A program made the position numbers and the translations under genes. The notes under the pieces were generated by a model that worked only from the letters and a program-made list of their open reading frames with translations, was not told where the DNA came from and did not search any database. Shown piece after piece: positions 23,143-33,057 of a stretch of 64,000 nucleotides of DNA; the first letter of the stretch is position 1, and each line of letters starts with the position of its first letter. This DNA is from Euborellia annulipes. Lineage: Eukaryota > Arthropoda > Insecta > Dermaptera > Anisolabididae. The DNA is taken from positions 51,945-115,944 of the forward strand of contig JAKCPI010002806.1 in NCBI GenBank assembly GCA_023213315.1, in the 5' to 3' direction.

Positions 23143-23970
23143 TTCATTTCATATTAGAGAAATCATAACTTCAACAATTAATTACTCAAAAAGTTATAGA
23201 AATTTTGGGACGAAAATAATTTTATTGTAATCCTTAGAAGGTCCTCTTTAAGCTTATAAAATTTGGCTTTGAAATTCAAACGGGAAGTTGTCAAAATAGA
23301 GCGTGACAGACAGACAGACAGACATTTGCGAACAATACATTTAGAAAGATCATAAGATTAAGAAATAAATTCATAAAACGTATTAACTTAAATTACATAA
23401 GATTGCTATATTTAATTAATCAATTCTATTCCTCTGAGATAAATAAACAAATAGACATTTCTTATCGTTGATGGGAAGTTCAGAGAGATCTCTATTTGCT
23501 TTTTTAATCTTTCCCTTTTTTTTTTTAGGATATGATAACAAATTTATTTCAAATATTATGACAAAAATTTTTCTTATTCTCTAATAAAAAAGATGAATAA
23601 TATATTAAACAAAAGGAAATTATTTAATGTTTATCACATTTTCTCTTGGTAATATTTGCAGAAGAGAAGATTGAAGATATCTTCTTCTTTTTTTTTCTTT
23701 TTAGATAAAATTTTATACATTAATCTGAATAAAGCGTATGAATGGGGAAAATATTAAACTTGAGATGAAGTTTTTATATATTAATAAATAAAAACACATG
23801 AACAAAGTTTTTTTTTTTTGTTAATAAAAAGATATTTATTAATAATTAGTAAATAAATATAAAATTATATAAAATGCAATATATTAAAATAGAGAATAAT
23901 AAAAATCAGGTTTCTAATTAATTTAACTAGCATAAAACCGGGACTCTTTTTTCAAATTTTTTATACATAT
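23143..23970. other. AT-rich DNA, nothing recognised
   Basis: Includes a (CAGA)n patch at 23306-23322 only. Confidence 0.5.
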
Positions 23971-23974
23971 TTTG

Positions 23975-24100
23975 GCTCAGAGAGAAAACTTTAAGTTCCC
24001 ATGACTGTCCTTCCCGCTCCAAGCGAGAAAAATTTATTTAAATCGAATTGAATATCGGTCTTTAGATGCAGAAAAAGACCGTCAAAAAAATTAAAAAAGA
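23975..24100 (+). mobile_element. Fragment of the tRNA-derived SINE family
   Basis: Aligns with the 7779 element through GGCTCAGAGAGAAAACTTTA, CCCGCTCCAAGCGAGAAAA and a GGTCTTT...AAAGACC hairpin before an A-rich tail. The B box has been lost by deletion. Confidence 0.55.
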
Positions 24101-24448
24101 ATTTTATAAATAGCTAAATTACAAATAAAACACGAGGTGATATGTTTCAATTTATTATTTATTGGTATAAACACTTTGTACTTATTTCGATAGTTGATAT
24201 AGAACTCAACTGGTTAATCAATAAAAATTATATTTATATAATCTAAAGAATTTACCTTGGGCTCTATTTTAAACATTTTTATAATTAAAATAACTTAAAA
24301 ATAATTAAAATTAAACACTAGGTTTGTTTAAAAAAAAAATATATTTATTTTTAGAAAGGTAAAAAGAGTAAAAAATCTTAATTTATGAGGAATTTAATTA
24401 AAATTAGAAAATTTTATATCAATATAATTTTTAAAATTAAATAATAAT

Positions 24449-24843
24449 TAAAAGTATACACTAGGTTTAGTTTAAAAAAGAGTTTTATTTGGTTTATGTA
24501 CATTTCGATGTTAAAACAACATCATCAGAACCTTTTTACAAAATTTGTATAATAAAGTTCTGATGTTTGTATGTAACAAGGTTTTGATGATGTTTTAACA
24601 TCGAAATGTACACACATACGTTACAGACAAATATACATACATACGTTACATACAATTGTACATACATTCGTTACATTCAAATATAACATACAAATGCTAC
24701 ATACGTTACATACAAACATCAGAACCTTATTTCTTACCAAGTTTGTAATAAGGTTCTGATGATGATGTTTTAACATCGAATTGTACATAAACCAAAGAAA
24801 ACTCCTTTGTAAAACTAAACCTAGTGTTTACTTTTAATTATTA
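24449..24843. repeat. Rz-1 palindromic element, copy 2
   Basis: Ends ACACTAGGTTTAG and AACCTAGTGTTTA. The left arm is at 24450-24540, the right arm at 24740-24843. The core is expanded with ACATACGTTACATACAAA-type short repeats (24610-24720) and an extra internal motif copy at 24580-24615. Confidence 0.75.
24752..24794 (+). ncRNA. Hammerhead-like ribozyme motif (best Rz-1 copy)
   Basis: GGUU, CUGAUGA, U, helix II GAUGUU-UU-AACAUC (six pairs), GAAU, UG-UA-CA, UA, AACC. Helix I GGUU/AACC and helix II are perfect. The only core change is the last A of GAAA to U, which would break the A15.1-U16.1 closing pair. The predicted cleavage point is between AUA and AACC. Confidence 0.6.
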
Positions 24844-25012
24844 TTAAATCATTTTAATTTTAGAAATTATATTGATATAAATTCTTATTTACCAATTTGT
24901 AAACTTCTCTAAGATATACTCAAAAGAAGAGATATTTTCTAATTTTAATTAAATTCGTCATAAATTAGGATTTTTTACTCTTTTTATCTTTCTAAAAATA
25001 AATATTCCATTT

Positions 25013-25690
25013 GAAAATGATAAATTGGTGGCATCTTTGCTTTATATATCGTATAATACTCTTTAGAACTAACGAAGACGGAAATTGAAGAGATTTCTGA
25101 GTGAATCACGTATTTCTTCGAGTGTTTGTTTATATTCCCGCTTTTGATGAGATCTTAATTGAATATTGAAATTGGTTTCTTTGAACACTTAACTTTCCTC
25201 ACCTGAATTTCTAGAAAAAATATTTAAAAAAAAAACACTTACGTTGGCTGATTCAAGTGTTGATTTAATTGACCGTTTCGCTAATATTTGGCCCACTGGG
25301 CGGATCGGGTGACGGAGGGGCCCAAGGTCGTCGAGAGCCCTTCGGCTCATTTCCCGAGAGGCGCATTACTACAAAAAAAAAAAAAAAAAAAAAAAAAAAG
25401 AAAAGAAAATAAACAACGCTTTTTTAAAATTTCAATTTAGAATTTTTATCTTTTTTAATTAACATAAAAATAATATGTTTTACCTATTTTTTTTTTTTTT
25501 TTTACCTTCCTAAGTTAAATAATATTTCTAATTCCCTCTAGGAAAGAGAAAAAAATTCAAATTCAACTTATCATACTGTATTCATCTCTTAAAATTATTT
25601 TCTGATAACGTTATATTTCAATAAAGAATAGAGATGGTTGTGGTGATGATTGAACAGGATTGCAATGGGCAAAGCAGTCAGCGAAATTAA
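25013..25690. other. AT-rich DNA with GC islet and poly(A)
   Basis: 25285-25368 is GC-rich (GGCCCACTGGGCGGATCGGG ... CCCGAGAGGCGC) and is followed directly by a 27-base A-run, which looks like a retroposed transcript 3' end. The source is not recognised. Confidence 0.4.
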
Positions 25691-25694
25691 AAAA

Positions 25695-25734
25695 GCCGAT
25701 GTTTCGGGAACGCATCGCTTCCATCTTCAGGACA
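25695..25734 (-). ncRNA. Hammerhead-like ribozyme motif, isolated
   Basis: The minus strand reads GUC, CUGAAGA, U, helix II GGAA/UUCC with an 8-base loop, one C, GAAA, CA, UC, GGC. Helix I is GUC/GGC with a G-U pair. H17 is C, the preferred base. An inserted C before GAAA is a defect. Confidence 0.45.
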
Positions 25735-25744
25735 TATAGCCTTC

Positions 25745-25915
25745 GAATATTTATTAATAATCCATGGGTCATTGAATTCGGGGTCTAACCAGTAAAAACA
25801 CAATTCTCATCGGGGCCTGGAACATCTTTTTGAAATCTGCGACCAGTAGATTCAAATGGAGCTAGATCTGGTGAATATGGGGGATGTGGAATTAATTAGA
25901 ATCGTAAATCGTTTA
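25745..25915 (-). pseudogene. Mariner-type transposase fragment
   Basis: The minus strand reads PHPPYSPDLAPFESTGRRFQ, then DENCVFTG-stop, and runs into an inverted-repeat end (AATGACCCATGG). The element end ACTGGTTAGACCCCGAATTC matches the 3' end of the 34.2 kb element, so both belong to one lineage. Only the last 5-10 percent of the transposase survives. Confidence 0.65.
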
Positions 25916-26144
25916 ACCATCATTTTATCAACAGATGAATGTCTTCTATGATTTTACAAATCCTAGGAAAGAAGGAAAAAAAAGACAAAAAAAAGGGAAG
26001 GAAGAATAAAAATCTTTTTAAGGTTGGAAAAGTATTTTTGTAAATATAGTGTAAGAAAAAAATTATTTGAAATTGGAATGAATTTATTTTAAAAGAATTT
26101 TTATAATAAATTTTATTTTTAATTAAATTATCATCTAATTATAG

Positions 26145-26335
26145 ATAAATAAATAACAGTAGGTTAAGTTTCAAAATGTTTTTATTTTTAGTTTATGCGC
26201 ATTTCGACGTTAATACATCTTCAGAGCTATAACACAAATTGAGTTTTTGCTGTTAATTTCGAAATGAGCTAAAAATAAAAACCTTTTGAAACTTAACCTA
26301 GTGTTTTTTTTTTTATTTATCTATAATTAGACGAA
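26145..26335. repeat. Rz-2 palindromic element, copy 1
   Basis: Outer arms (ATAAATAACAGTAGGTTAAG / CTTAACCTAGTG ... ATTATAG) flank AAACATTTTGAAACTT-type sequence. A ribozyme-like motif is in the left arm; the right-arm copy is truncated (TTCGAAATGAGCTAAAAAT). Copies: 29935, 46600. Confidence 0.75.
26190..26228 (-). ncRNA. Hammerhead-like ribozyme motif (Rz-2)
   Basis: The minus strand reads AGCU, CUGAAGA, a hairpin ending ACGUC, GAAA, UG-CG-CA, UA, AACU. Position 7 is A, which hammerheads tolerate. Three bases of the helix II 5' side present at 30119 are missing here, and helix I has one mismatch. Confidence 0.5.
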
Positions 26336-27371
26336 AATTTAATTAAAATTAATTTAATGTTATATCATAACTGAATGAAAAAAACGTCACAATAATTTAT
26401 ATTCTGATATTTTTTTGATTCCAACCTCCTATAAAATACCCAAACATTTATCGAATTAAGGATATAAAATCTGAGTATGCAAATAAGTTAAAATCTTGCG
26501 TGAATTTTTTTTTTCCTCTTTCGTTAGGTATATATATAATAAAATTTAGTCTAATATTAAATAAAATAAATTTAAATAAAGTAATAAAAACTATATTTAA
26601 AATTTTCTGATTAAAACCTTTAAAATGATAATGCATTCTTTATATTCTATCTCATTTTCCCGTCTAAAAGTAAATTGAGTAAAAGAAGAAAATTTAAATA
26701 AAATTTTATATAAAATTGATTTATCCCATCTCTTTTTTTTCCCTCTCGTATTTTAAATTTAATTAAATATCCTTTATTTAAAAATTTTTCTCTATTATAT
26801 AAACATAGAAAACGCTGAATTTTTTTTATTTTTCGTTGTTGTTTTAACCCTGAAACTGAAATTAATCCAACCCCTGTATTCACTTAAGCTTTATTTATTT
26901 ATCTTATTTTATAAATTTATTTATTTATGTGTTTACGATTTTAGTTGGCCAAATGGATTAAGGAATTAAAAAAAAAAAAAAAACGAAAAAATCCCGCCCT
27001 TTTTTTTAATATTTGAATATTATTTTTTGAAATTTTTTTATTATATTTGAAAGGAAATTATATTCGATATTAATTTATAATATAAACAATGGCTTGTCTA
27101 AATACAATGTAATATAGAGTCTGTTTTATTTGTATAAATCCTTTCTCTCTCTATTAGATTTTCAAATCTACAAACACCCACGTAGAGTTCATTTAATGAA
27201 TTTATCTTTACTAAATTTTGTATTATCAAACAAAAATGATAATTAAAAATAAACAATTTAGTTTTTTTTTTTATTAAAGCATTTCAAAATCTTATTTAAT
27301 AATAAATTTTTGAAATAAGCGAATAAAATAAAAAATCAATTTGTTATATTAATGTTGTTAAATATATTTAA
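26336..27371. other. AT-rich DNA, nothing recognised
   Basis: The minus ORFs at 26448-26636 and 26647-26883 are K/F/N-rich with no motif, and I regard them as chance. Confidence 0.5.
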
Positions 27372-27755
27372 GGTGCGCGTCTCGAAAAGCCGTTAGAACA
27401 CGATTGACTACCGAGTTACTCGAAGCGGCAAGAGATGGCGTTAGTTTTTCCCATAGGGATTTATTCCATTTCATTTGAAAGATTCCAGCTAATTAATTAA
27501 GGGTAGAAAATTAATTATTTTTTAACACAATGATTACTAATTTAATCATCTATAAGATATAGAGCGGATTTTTTAAAAATATCTTTTATTTAATGCGATT
27601 AATCTAAAAAAAAAAATTATTTTTTCGAAAATCAAAAAAAGGGCTTCTGTAAGTTGTAGATATTTTAAATAGCTTTAATTTAAAAAAAATATGAGGTCGA
27701 TAGCTTCAAAATTGTGGCCGCTGAAAACTCCCAAAATTAGCAGTAGTAGCCCCGA
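27372..27755 (+). mobile_element. Mite-P copy 2, right end degraded
   Basis: TTAA then GGTGCGCGTCTCG at the left. The body includes GCGGCAAGAGATGGCGTTAG and GGGCTTCTGTAAGTTG. The right end stops at AATTAGCAG...CCCCG with the terminal repeat lost. Confidence 0.85.
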
Positions 27756-28379
27756 TATTTTGAGTTTCGCTACTTCATTTTTTAAAACATTTTTCGAGTC
27801 CAGTCACAGTTCAAACTAACTACAGATTATGAATAAAAATCGATCCATTAATTTCATACCAAGTTCAAACTCAAAAAATCTAAACACCTACACAGTAAAC
27901 AAATGAATAACAAGACAATGAAACAACACTAATCGATTAATCAATTATTAAAAAAAATATATAGTATATATATATACTTTGTTAAATTCTATAATTAATC
28001 CTCTTATGATGGATTTTATATAGAGAGTACAAAATAATAATAATATAATTAATGCTTCTTTACTTTGTTGATTTAATTTTTTTAATTCAAAAAAAAAAAT
28101 ATATATATATATAGCCTATATTTACAATATTTAAATTGAGAAAACTTAGTATCGACGCCAAAGTTCATATTTCCATTGTACAATAATTTGTTATTATTTG
28201 TTTCAAAGTGAAATTATTATTAGTTTCAAACTACAATCATATCAAACTATAATCATAAGCTTTAACGTGAAAATTAACCCCATAGAGAGCACCAGTGACC
28301 CATATGAACATACTATTTTACCACCAAAAAAAAAAAAAAAAAAAAATTAATTAGGCTTAAAATATCAACCAAACATAGG
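27756..28379. other. AT-rich DNA, nothing recognised
   Basis: TA repeats and A-runs only. Confidence 0.5.
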
Positions 28380-28800
28380 AGAAATTAAAAACACTAGGTT
28401 ATACGTTTCAAATTAAACTTAATAAAAAATTAATTTTTAATAAATAATTGAAACTTATGACCTAGTGTTTTTAATTTATCCAAAATCAATTTTAATTTTT
28501 TCCTTATTTTCGTTTTAAAAACGCAACTATCATCAGACCAGAAAGACAAGAAATTTTGTTTTTCTTACTGTTATAACTGGCAACAAATTTAAACAAAAAA
28601 AATGTATGTATTTGTAATTGTGTACAAGTTCATTTTTGTTTTTCGTCACCATCTTCAAGATCTATATTTTGTTCACATATTAATATAATCTATTTTATTA
28701 ATTAACAAATTATTTCGAAATTTTAAATTTGTTGCCAGTTATAACAGTAAGAAAAAAAAATTTTTCTTGACTTTCTGGTCTGATAATAGTCGCGTTGTGT
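28380..28800. repeat. Two adjoining palindromes, ribozyme-element-like
   Basis: 28383-28480 is a small palindrome with CACTAGGTTATACG and CTTATGACCTAGTG ends. 28510-28800 has arms TATCATCAGACCAGAAAGAC and GACTTTCTGGTCTGATAATAG with GTTATAACTGGCAACAAATT inside. CUGAUGA and GAAA elements are present on the minus strand of the left arm, but the intervening hairpin is unlike the other families. Confidence 0.6.
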
Positions 28801-29130
28801 GATCGAAACTGTTAAATTGCAATGCCTAGTAAATTCTGATGAATAAAATTTATTTTTATTAGTTCCTGCAATAATACAAATTAAAAAAAAAAAAATTGTT
28901 TTTTGGAAACTTCAAACATATCGCCTATATTTTCATTTTGAAATGATATTTTTTACTATTCAATAAAATTTAACAAATCTGAAAATTTAGCTTTGTTGCT
29001 GTAGCCTATATTAATAAACAAAAAAAAATCTGTTGGCGGGATTTATATTGTATCAATCTTTTATTAAATTAAAATTAAATTAAAAAACACTAGGTTAATT
29101 GTTTCAAAGGTTTTATTAATTAATAATTAA

Positions 29131-29174
29131 CACTTAATACGTATTTCGACAATTATTTGTCATCATCAGAAGTG
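29131..29174 (-). ncRNA. Hammerhead-like ribozyme motif (Rz-3 left arm)
   Basis: The minus strand reads CACUU, CUGAUGA, U, helix II GACAA-AUAA-UUGUC, GAAA, UA-CG-UA, UU, AAGUG. Every core base is present, helix I (5 pairs) and helix II (5 pairs) are perfect, and mini-helix III is closed by A-U. This is the cleanest copy in the window. The single U between CUGAUGA and helix II is the only deviation. Confidence 0.65.
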
Positions 29175-29176
29175 AT

Positions 29177-29224
29177 TACATTCTTGATGATGACAAGTAA
29201 TTGTCGAAATACGTATCAAGTGTT
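29177..29224 (+). ncRNA. Hammerhead-like ribozyme motif (Rz-3 right arm)
   Basis: CAUUC, UUGAUGA, U, GACAA-GUAA-UUGUC, GAAA, UA-CG-UA, UC, AAGUG. H17 is C. The first core base is changed (C to U) and helix I is partly disrupted, so it is a decayed partner of the left arm. Confidence 0.5.
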
Positions 29225-29262
29225 AATTTTTAATGAAACAAATAACCTAGTGTTTAATTTAA

Positions 29263-29930
29263 TTTTAATTTACAAAATGTTTCAACGAGAGCCTACGGTC
29301 GAAAGTTTAAATTTCTGTATTAATCGAAAAATCCATCTAATTGTTGGCTATTTTTAATATTTTTAAAGGTTCCAATTTAAGAGAAAAAAAAGAAATATTT
29401 ATTTAAATAAAAAAAAAAAATTCATTTCTTAAATAGGAAATATGGAATCATAACGGGTGTGGTTAATAAAATAAAGAACAAACATAAAAGGCAGATGTTT
29501 TTTTTTTTTAAACCTACAGTATTTGCGGCATTTCGACCATTATCAGAGCGAACGACTTCTCATTATGGTTTTAAAGAAAGAGAGAGGAGTTAACCATTTA
29601 TTTAAATGATCCTTCTGCTAATAATATATCTCTCTTTTCTCTGCCTGCCTGCCTTTGCCTTCTTGGATCGATTGCGATTTTTTTTTTCTGAGAATTCTGC
29701 GTTTTTGATGTACAGATTTTTTTTTTTTGTATACATTACAAAACATTTATTTCGAAAAGAAATTATTATAGATTTAAGTTTCAAGGAAAAAAAAAATGAA
29801 TGTAAATGGTGTTAAAATCGTGCCGGCTTAAGACAATCAGAGAGCTTACTTTAGACTATGGAGTCCATTTTGTTTAATTAAATTCTCATCTAATTATAGA
29901 TATAAATTAATTATAATTATATAATATATA
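29263..29930. other. AT-rich DNA, nothing recognised
   Basis: A weak ribozyme-like relic (CATTTCGACCATTATCAGAG) lies at 29530-29550. ORFs on both strands at 29602-29815 overlap each other and are T/K-rich. Confidence 0.5.
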
Positions 29931-29985
29931 TAATAATTAAAGAAATAAATTACACTAGGTTAAGTTTCAAAAAAATTTTATTTTT

Positions 29986-30023
29986 AGCCTATGCACATTC
30001 GACGTTAATACATCTTCAGAGCT
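29986..30023 (-). ncRNA. Hammerhead-like ribozyme motif (Rz-2, decayed)
   Basis: The minus strand has AGCU, CUGAAGA, a hairpin, ACGUCGAAU and GCAUAGGCU. It has lost an A of GAAA and is probably inactive. Confidence 0.4.
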
Positions 30024-30108
30024 AAGACACAAACTATTACATTATTTATTAATAACCAAATAATTGCGTATAATATAATATAATAAATAATGTAATAGTT
30101 TGTGTTAT

Positions 30109-30150
30109 AGCTCTAAAGATGATGTATTAAAGTCAAAATGCGCATAAGCT
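30109..30150 (+). ncRNA. Hammerhead-like ribozyme motif (Rz-2)
   Basis: AGCU, CUAAAGA, U, helix II GAUGU-AUUA-AAGUC, AAAA, UG-CG-CA, UA, AGCU. Helix I AGCU/AGCU is perfect and helix II has full length. Two G to A changes (CUGA to CUAA and GAAA to AAAA) hit the catalytic core, so this copy is dead but preserves the layout. Confidence 0.45.
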
Positions 30151-30367
30151 AAAAATAAACACATTTTGAAACTTAACCTAGTGTTATTTATTTATCTATA
30201 ATTAGATGAGAATTTAATTAAATAAGAATGTTTCAACTAGTGAATTCTTTGGGCTATTTTGTATTTGAGATACAAGCCATTCCATTTTTGGCAGATCATC
30301 GCTTCATACTCTTGATCATTGAAATTCTATTACTTTCTCTTACCTATATAGTAATATATTAATATAT

Positions 30368-30530
30368 AGAGAGTACAAATAAACTCAAGGTTATATATTT
30401 CAAATTAATTTATTTATCAAATAAAATAGCAATGACACTTCCGATGATGACATAAAAGTCGAAACGCGCTTAAAGTTAATTTGATAAATAAATTAATATG
30501 AAATATTCAACCTTGAGTTTATTTGTACCG
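30368..30530. repeat. Rz-4 palindromic element
   Basis: Perfect outer arms (TACAAATAAACTCAAGGTTA / AACCTTGAGTTTATTTGTAC) surround arms of TTAATTTATTTATCAAAT. It sits in the loop of a Rep-A terminal hairpin (30335-30367, CTTTCTCTTACCTATATAG). TA at each boundary suggests TA targeting. Confidence 0.8.
30436..30466 (+). ncRNA. Hammerhead-like ribozyme motif (Rz-4)
   Basis: CACUU, CCGAUGA, U, helix II GAC-AUAAAA-GUC, GAAA, CGCGC, UU, AAAGU. Helix I ACUU/AAGU can form. The core has one change (CUG to CCG). Confidence 0.45.
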
Positions 30531-30774
30531 GTCAATTTTGAGTTTTACTATCACTTCATCCCCATTTAGGCATTTTTTCGGGGTGAAAAATTGGAAAATA
30601 ATGAGTTATTATTATTGTGTTTACTATTATTTACTAAACGCACATTGTTAGGAAATACAACATTAATAAGTAAGAGAAAGTAAAAATGAAATCATTAAAA
30701 AATATTTATTTTAATAATGCGATATTTGTGTTTCTGTGAAACATCTCGCGGGCAGCAAAAATTTTCAAAACGGC

Positions 30775-31372
30775 CCCTGTTTTAGATGCTCTTTAAAATG
30801 TATATTCTCATTTTGCTCTCAAAAATGTTTCAAGCACACTTTACACTTGTACTTGAAAATCGTGATAACAAAATATTTTTCTGTTTATTAATTTCATTAC
30901 TAAACCGCCGGAAAATAATACAAAATCAGGTATATTCTCTAAAAACAGACGTTAAAATTTAAAATCAACAAATGGGTGTTAAAAAGTAATGTAAAAACAA
31001 TCAGCGTTAAAAAATGCTATTCTATAAACAACACATGTTAACATGTTGCTTTTATTTCAAAGCTATCAAAACCATAACCTTACTTTTTAGGTTAAGGACG
31101 CCATTTTTTTTTAAATATGTCGTTAAAATATTAAAGGCACCTCCTAGACATGACATTAATTTTTAACACTATTTACTACATGTTAACGCTTTAGCTTTAT
31201 AGCTTTTGTTTACAGAATAGCTATTTGAGGCAAGGAAGTCTTAAAATGAATTAATGTTGTTAAAAGTTAACGTTTTTGCTTGGGGAATAGACCTGATGTG
31301 ATAAGCACAGAACACAATTACCGAAGGTAAAAGAAAGTTGTTGCTGTGTGACCAGTCACGCCAGATTTTTTT
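30775..31372 (+). repeat. Rep-A copy 5, split by Rep-C
   Basis: 30780-30926 has TTTTAGATGCTCTTTAAAATG and the following block. 31296-31372 has GATAAGCACAGAACACAA and the terminal hairpin ending GTCACGCCAGATTTTTT. Rep-C occupies the gap. Confidence 0.75.
30927..31295 (+). mobile_element. Rep-C copy 1 (369 bp)
   Basis: The left end is CAGGTATATTCTCTAAAAAC, and the right end, inverted, is CAGGTCTATTCCCCAAGC followed by AAAAACGTTAA. These form imperfect terminal inverted repeats of about 28 bp. The body is full of GTTAA/TTAAC units (CAGACGTTAAAATTT, TAACACTATT, GTTAAAATATTAAAG). Two more copies, at 48595 and 54040, fix the boundaries. No ORF and no clear target duplication. Confidence 0.75.
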
Positions 31373-32455
31373 ATAAGAGAAATAAAAAAAAATTTGGTTG
31401 CCTCTCTCTTTTTTTTTTTTACTCAGAAATTAAATTAATTATTTTTCAATTTCAAAGAAACACAAAGGTGGTATTTATTTAAATACTAGCCGAGGTAGTT
31501 TATAAAAAAAAGACCCTGATTGCCCAACGTGTTGAGATTAATCCGCCCTTTTGTTGAAGGTGCCGAGGTACAGGAAAAGGGCCATCACTCGTGAGAATGC
31601 AAAATATCCGTCTGGGAATAATTATTTTCCTGCGTGTCGTTAAAGATAGCAGCAATAGAATATATATTTTCCGCATTTGTTGTTGTTGTTGTTGTTATTA
31701 TTGTTGTTGTGGTGCAAGATGGCGATATGAATCAGCACTGAATGGATGGTTGGGGGGAGGGGACGGCGACAACGACAACGACCGAAACTCGAACCCCAAA
31801 CCCCGGGGAGTAAAAACCCTCCTCGAATATGAATTCGCGACATATGGCTGCCGCCTCTTACTTTCATTGATTCCAATTTGTTTTCCTCTTTAATTTCTCA
31901 ATTTTATATTCTAATTTAATTACTTCATTAATTATTGTCACTGGATTAACTTTGTGTTTTTTTTTTCTCTCCCTCTTCTCTCTCATTAAAAACAAGAGGC
32001 TATGTAACCAGAGCATGACTTTATCAAACATTTTTTTTTTTTTTTAAACAAAGTAATATTTTTAATTTCCATTTTTAATTTTTAACTTTTAAATCTTACT
32101 GTAAATTTAATTTAGAAGAGAAAAAAAAAATTTGTTATGCTTAATCCGTAGACTACTAGAATTCCCCCAACCATTAACGTTATCCAACGATATAAGAAAC
32201 AGCGTTAAACGAGATCAGAGATAAAAAAAAATATATATGTGACATGGAATACAATAGTCCGGTTAATCGGTTTTACCGATTTTTTAGAATCGGATAGAGG
32301 CCAAGAAATTTTTTATTGTCAAATTCCAAGCCGGACAATGCAATGTTGTATAAGTGCATTTATTCGTTTTTGTCTATTAATTCAAAGTTTTTAATTATAG
32401 ACCACATTTTGTATTAATTTTTTATTAAAAATATCAATACTCGAAGTTATTTATA
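31373..32455. other. AT-rich DNA with GC-richer islet
   Basis: 31677-31708 is a (GTT)n microsatellite. 31710-31860 is a GC-richer islet (GGATGGTTGGGGGGAGGGGA, then CAACGACAACGACC). Overlapping ORFs on both strands translate the triplet repeat and are not credible. Confidence 0.45.
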
Positions 32456-32458
32456 TGT

Positions 32459-32672
32459 AATGAAGTTAGGAACAACATATACGATCATTCCCATGAAGTC
32501 AGCAACACATAAGATCATCCCCATGAAATTGGCAACATTTACGATCATCCCCATAGAAGTTAGCAACATATAGGATCATCCCCATGAAGCTAGCAACACA
32601 TACGATCATCCTCATGAAGTTAGCAACACATACTATCATCCTCATGAAGTTAGTAACACATAGGATTAGCCC
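32459..32672 (+). repeat. Minisatellite, 30-bp period, about seven units
   Basis: Units of ATGAAGTTAGCAACACATAC + GATCATCCCC repeat seven times with point changes. The 60-residue minus ORF of repeated (FMRMIVCVAN) units is simply the translation of a period divisible by three. Confidence 0.95.
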
Positions 32673-32890
32673 CATATACAATCGATGGATTAGACACCAT
32701 CATCAACAAGTGCTTACATAAAAAGCATGATGTTTCCAATAAGTACTTGAAAAAGACTGCAGAATAACTAGTCGAAACGATTAAGAGTATTTATACCTTC
32801 TCTTACCTATATATGTAATATAGAGAGAGAAAGTATTGTGATCATTAAATAAAATATGGTCTATTATTAAAAACTCGGATAATAATTATT

Positions 32891-33057
32891 CGAGTTTGGT
32901 CGCCTGGCAGGTAGGCAATCCAAATGACCAAACTCCGCTTTAGAGCGGATAACTTGTAAATTTAACAATTTCGCATGTCTGATCCACTCTAGTACAAGAA
33001 ATAAAATCAAATAATTTGTCATTTTCGGTTGCCTAACTTCCAGTAACCAAACACGAA
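32891..33057. mobile_element. MITE with GGTAGGCAA arms, copy 1
   Basis: Left arm GAGTTTGGTCGCCTGGCAGG-TAGGCAA, right arm (inverted) GTGTTTGGTTACTGGAAGTT-AGGCAA. Inner arms are CAAATGACCAAA / GTCATTTTCGG. A shorter copy lies at 38047-38148. No ORF. Confidence 0.7.

Larger units (their letters stand above)
24318..25012. repeat. Outer palindrome enclosing Rz-1
   Basis: 24330-24450 recurs inverted at 24838-25010 (AAAAAGAGTAAAAAATC / GATTTTTTACTCTTTTT and TTAATTAAAATTAGAAAAT). The Rz-1 palindrome forms its centre, so either Rz-1 inserted at a palindrome axis or this is one larger element. Confidence 0.65.
29086..29262. repeat. Rz-3 palindromic element
   Basis: A 177-bp palindrome, AAACACTAGGTTAATTGTTTC at the left and CAAATAACCTAGTGTTT at the right. 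Both arms carry ribozyme-like motifs with helix II GACAA/UUGUC. The outer CACTAGGTT end is shared with Rz-1 and Rz-2. Confidence 0.85.
29935..30210. repeat. Rz-2 palindromic element, copy 2
   Basis: A full copy with outer arms ATCTAATTATAGATA / TATCTATAATTAGATGAG extending to about 29885 and 30215, TACACTAGGTTAAGTTTC at the left and AACTTAACCTAGTGTTA at the right. Both arms bear the motif. Confidence 0.8.

Noticed and set aside
31591..31893. 100-aa plus ORF and 78-aa minus ORF
   Set aside because: Both translate the (GTT)n microsatellite (poly-C/poly-N runs) and a GC-rich flank; no domain and mutually overlapping.
32459..32672. CRISPR-like direct repeats
   Set aside because: Contiguous 30-bp units without spacers; a minisatellite.
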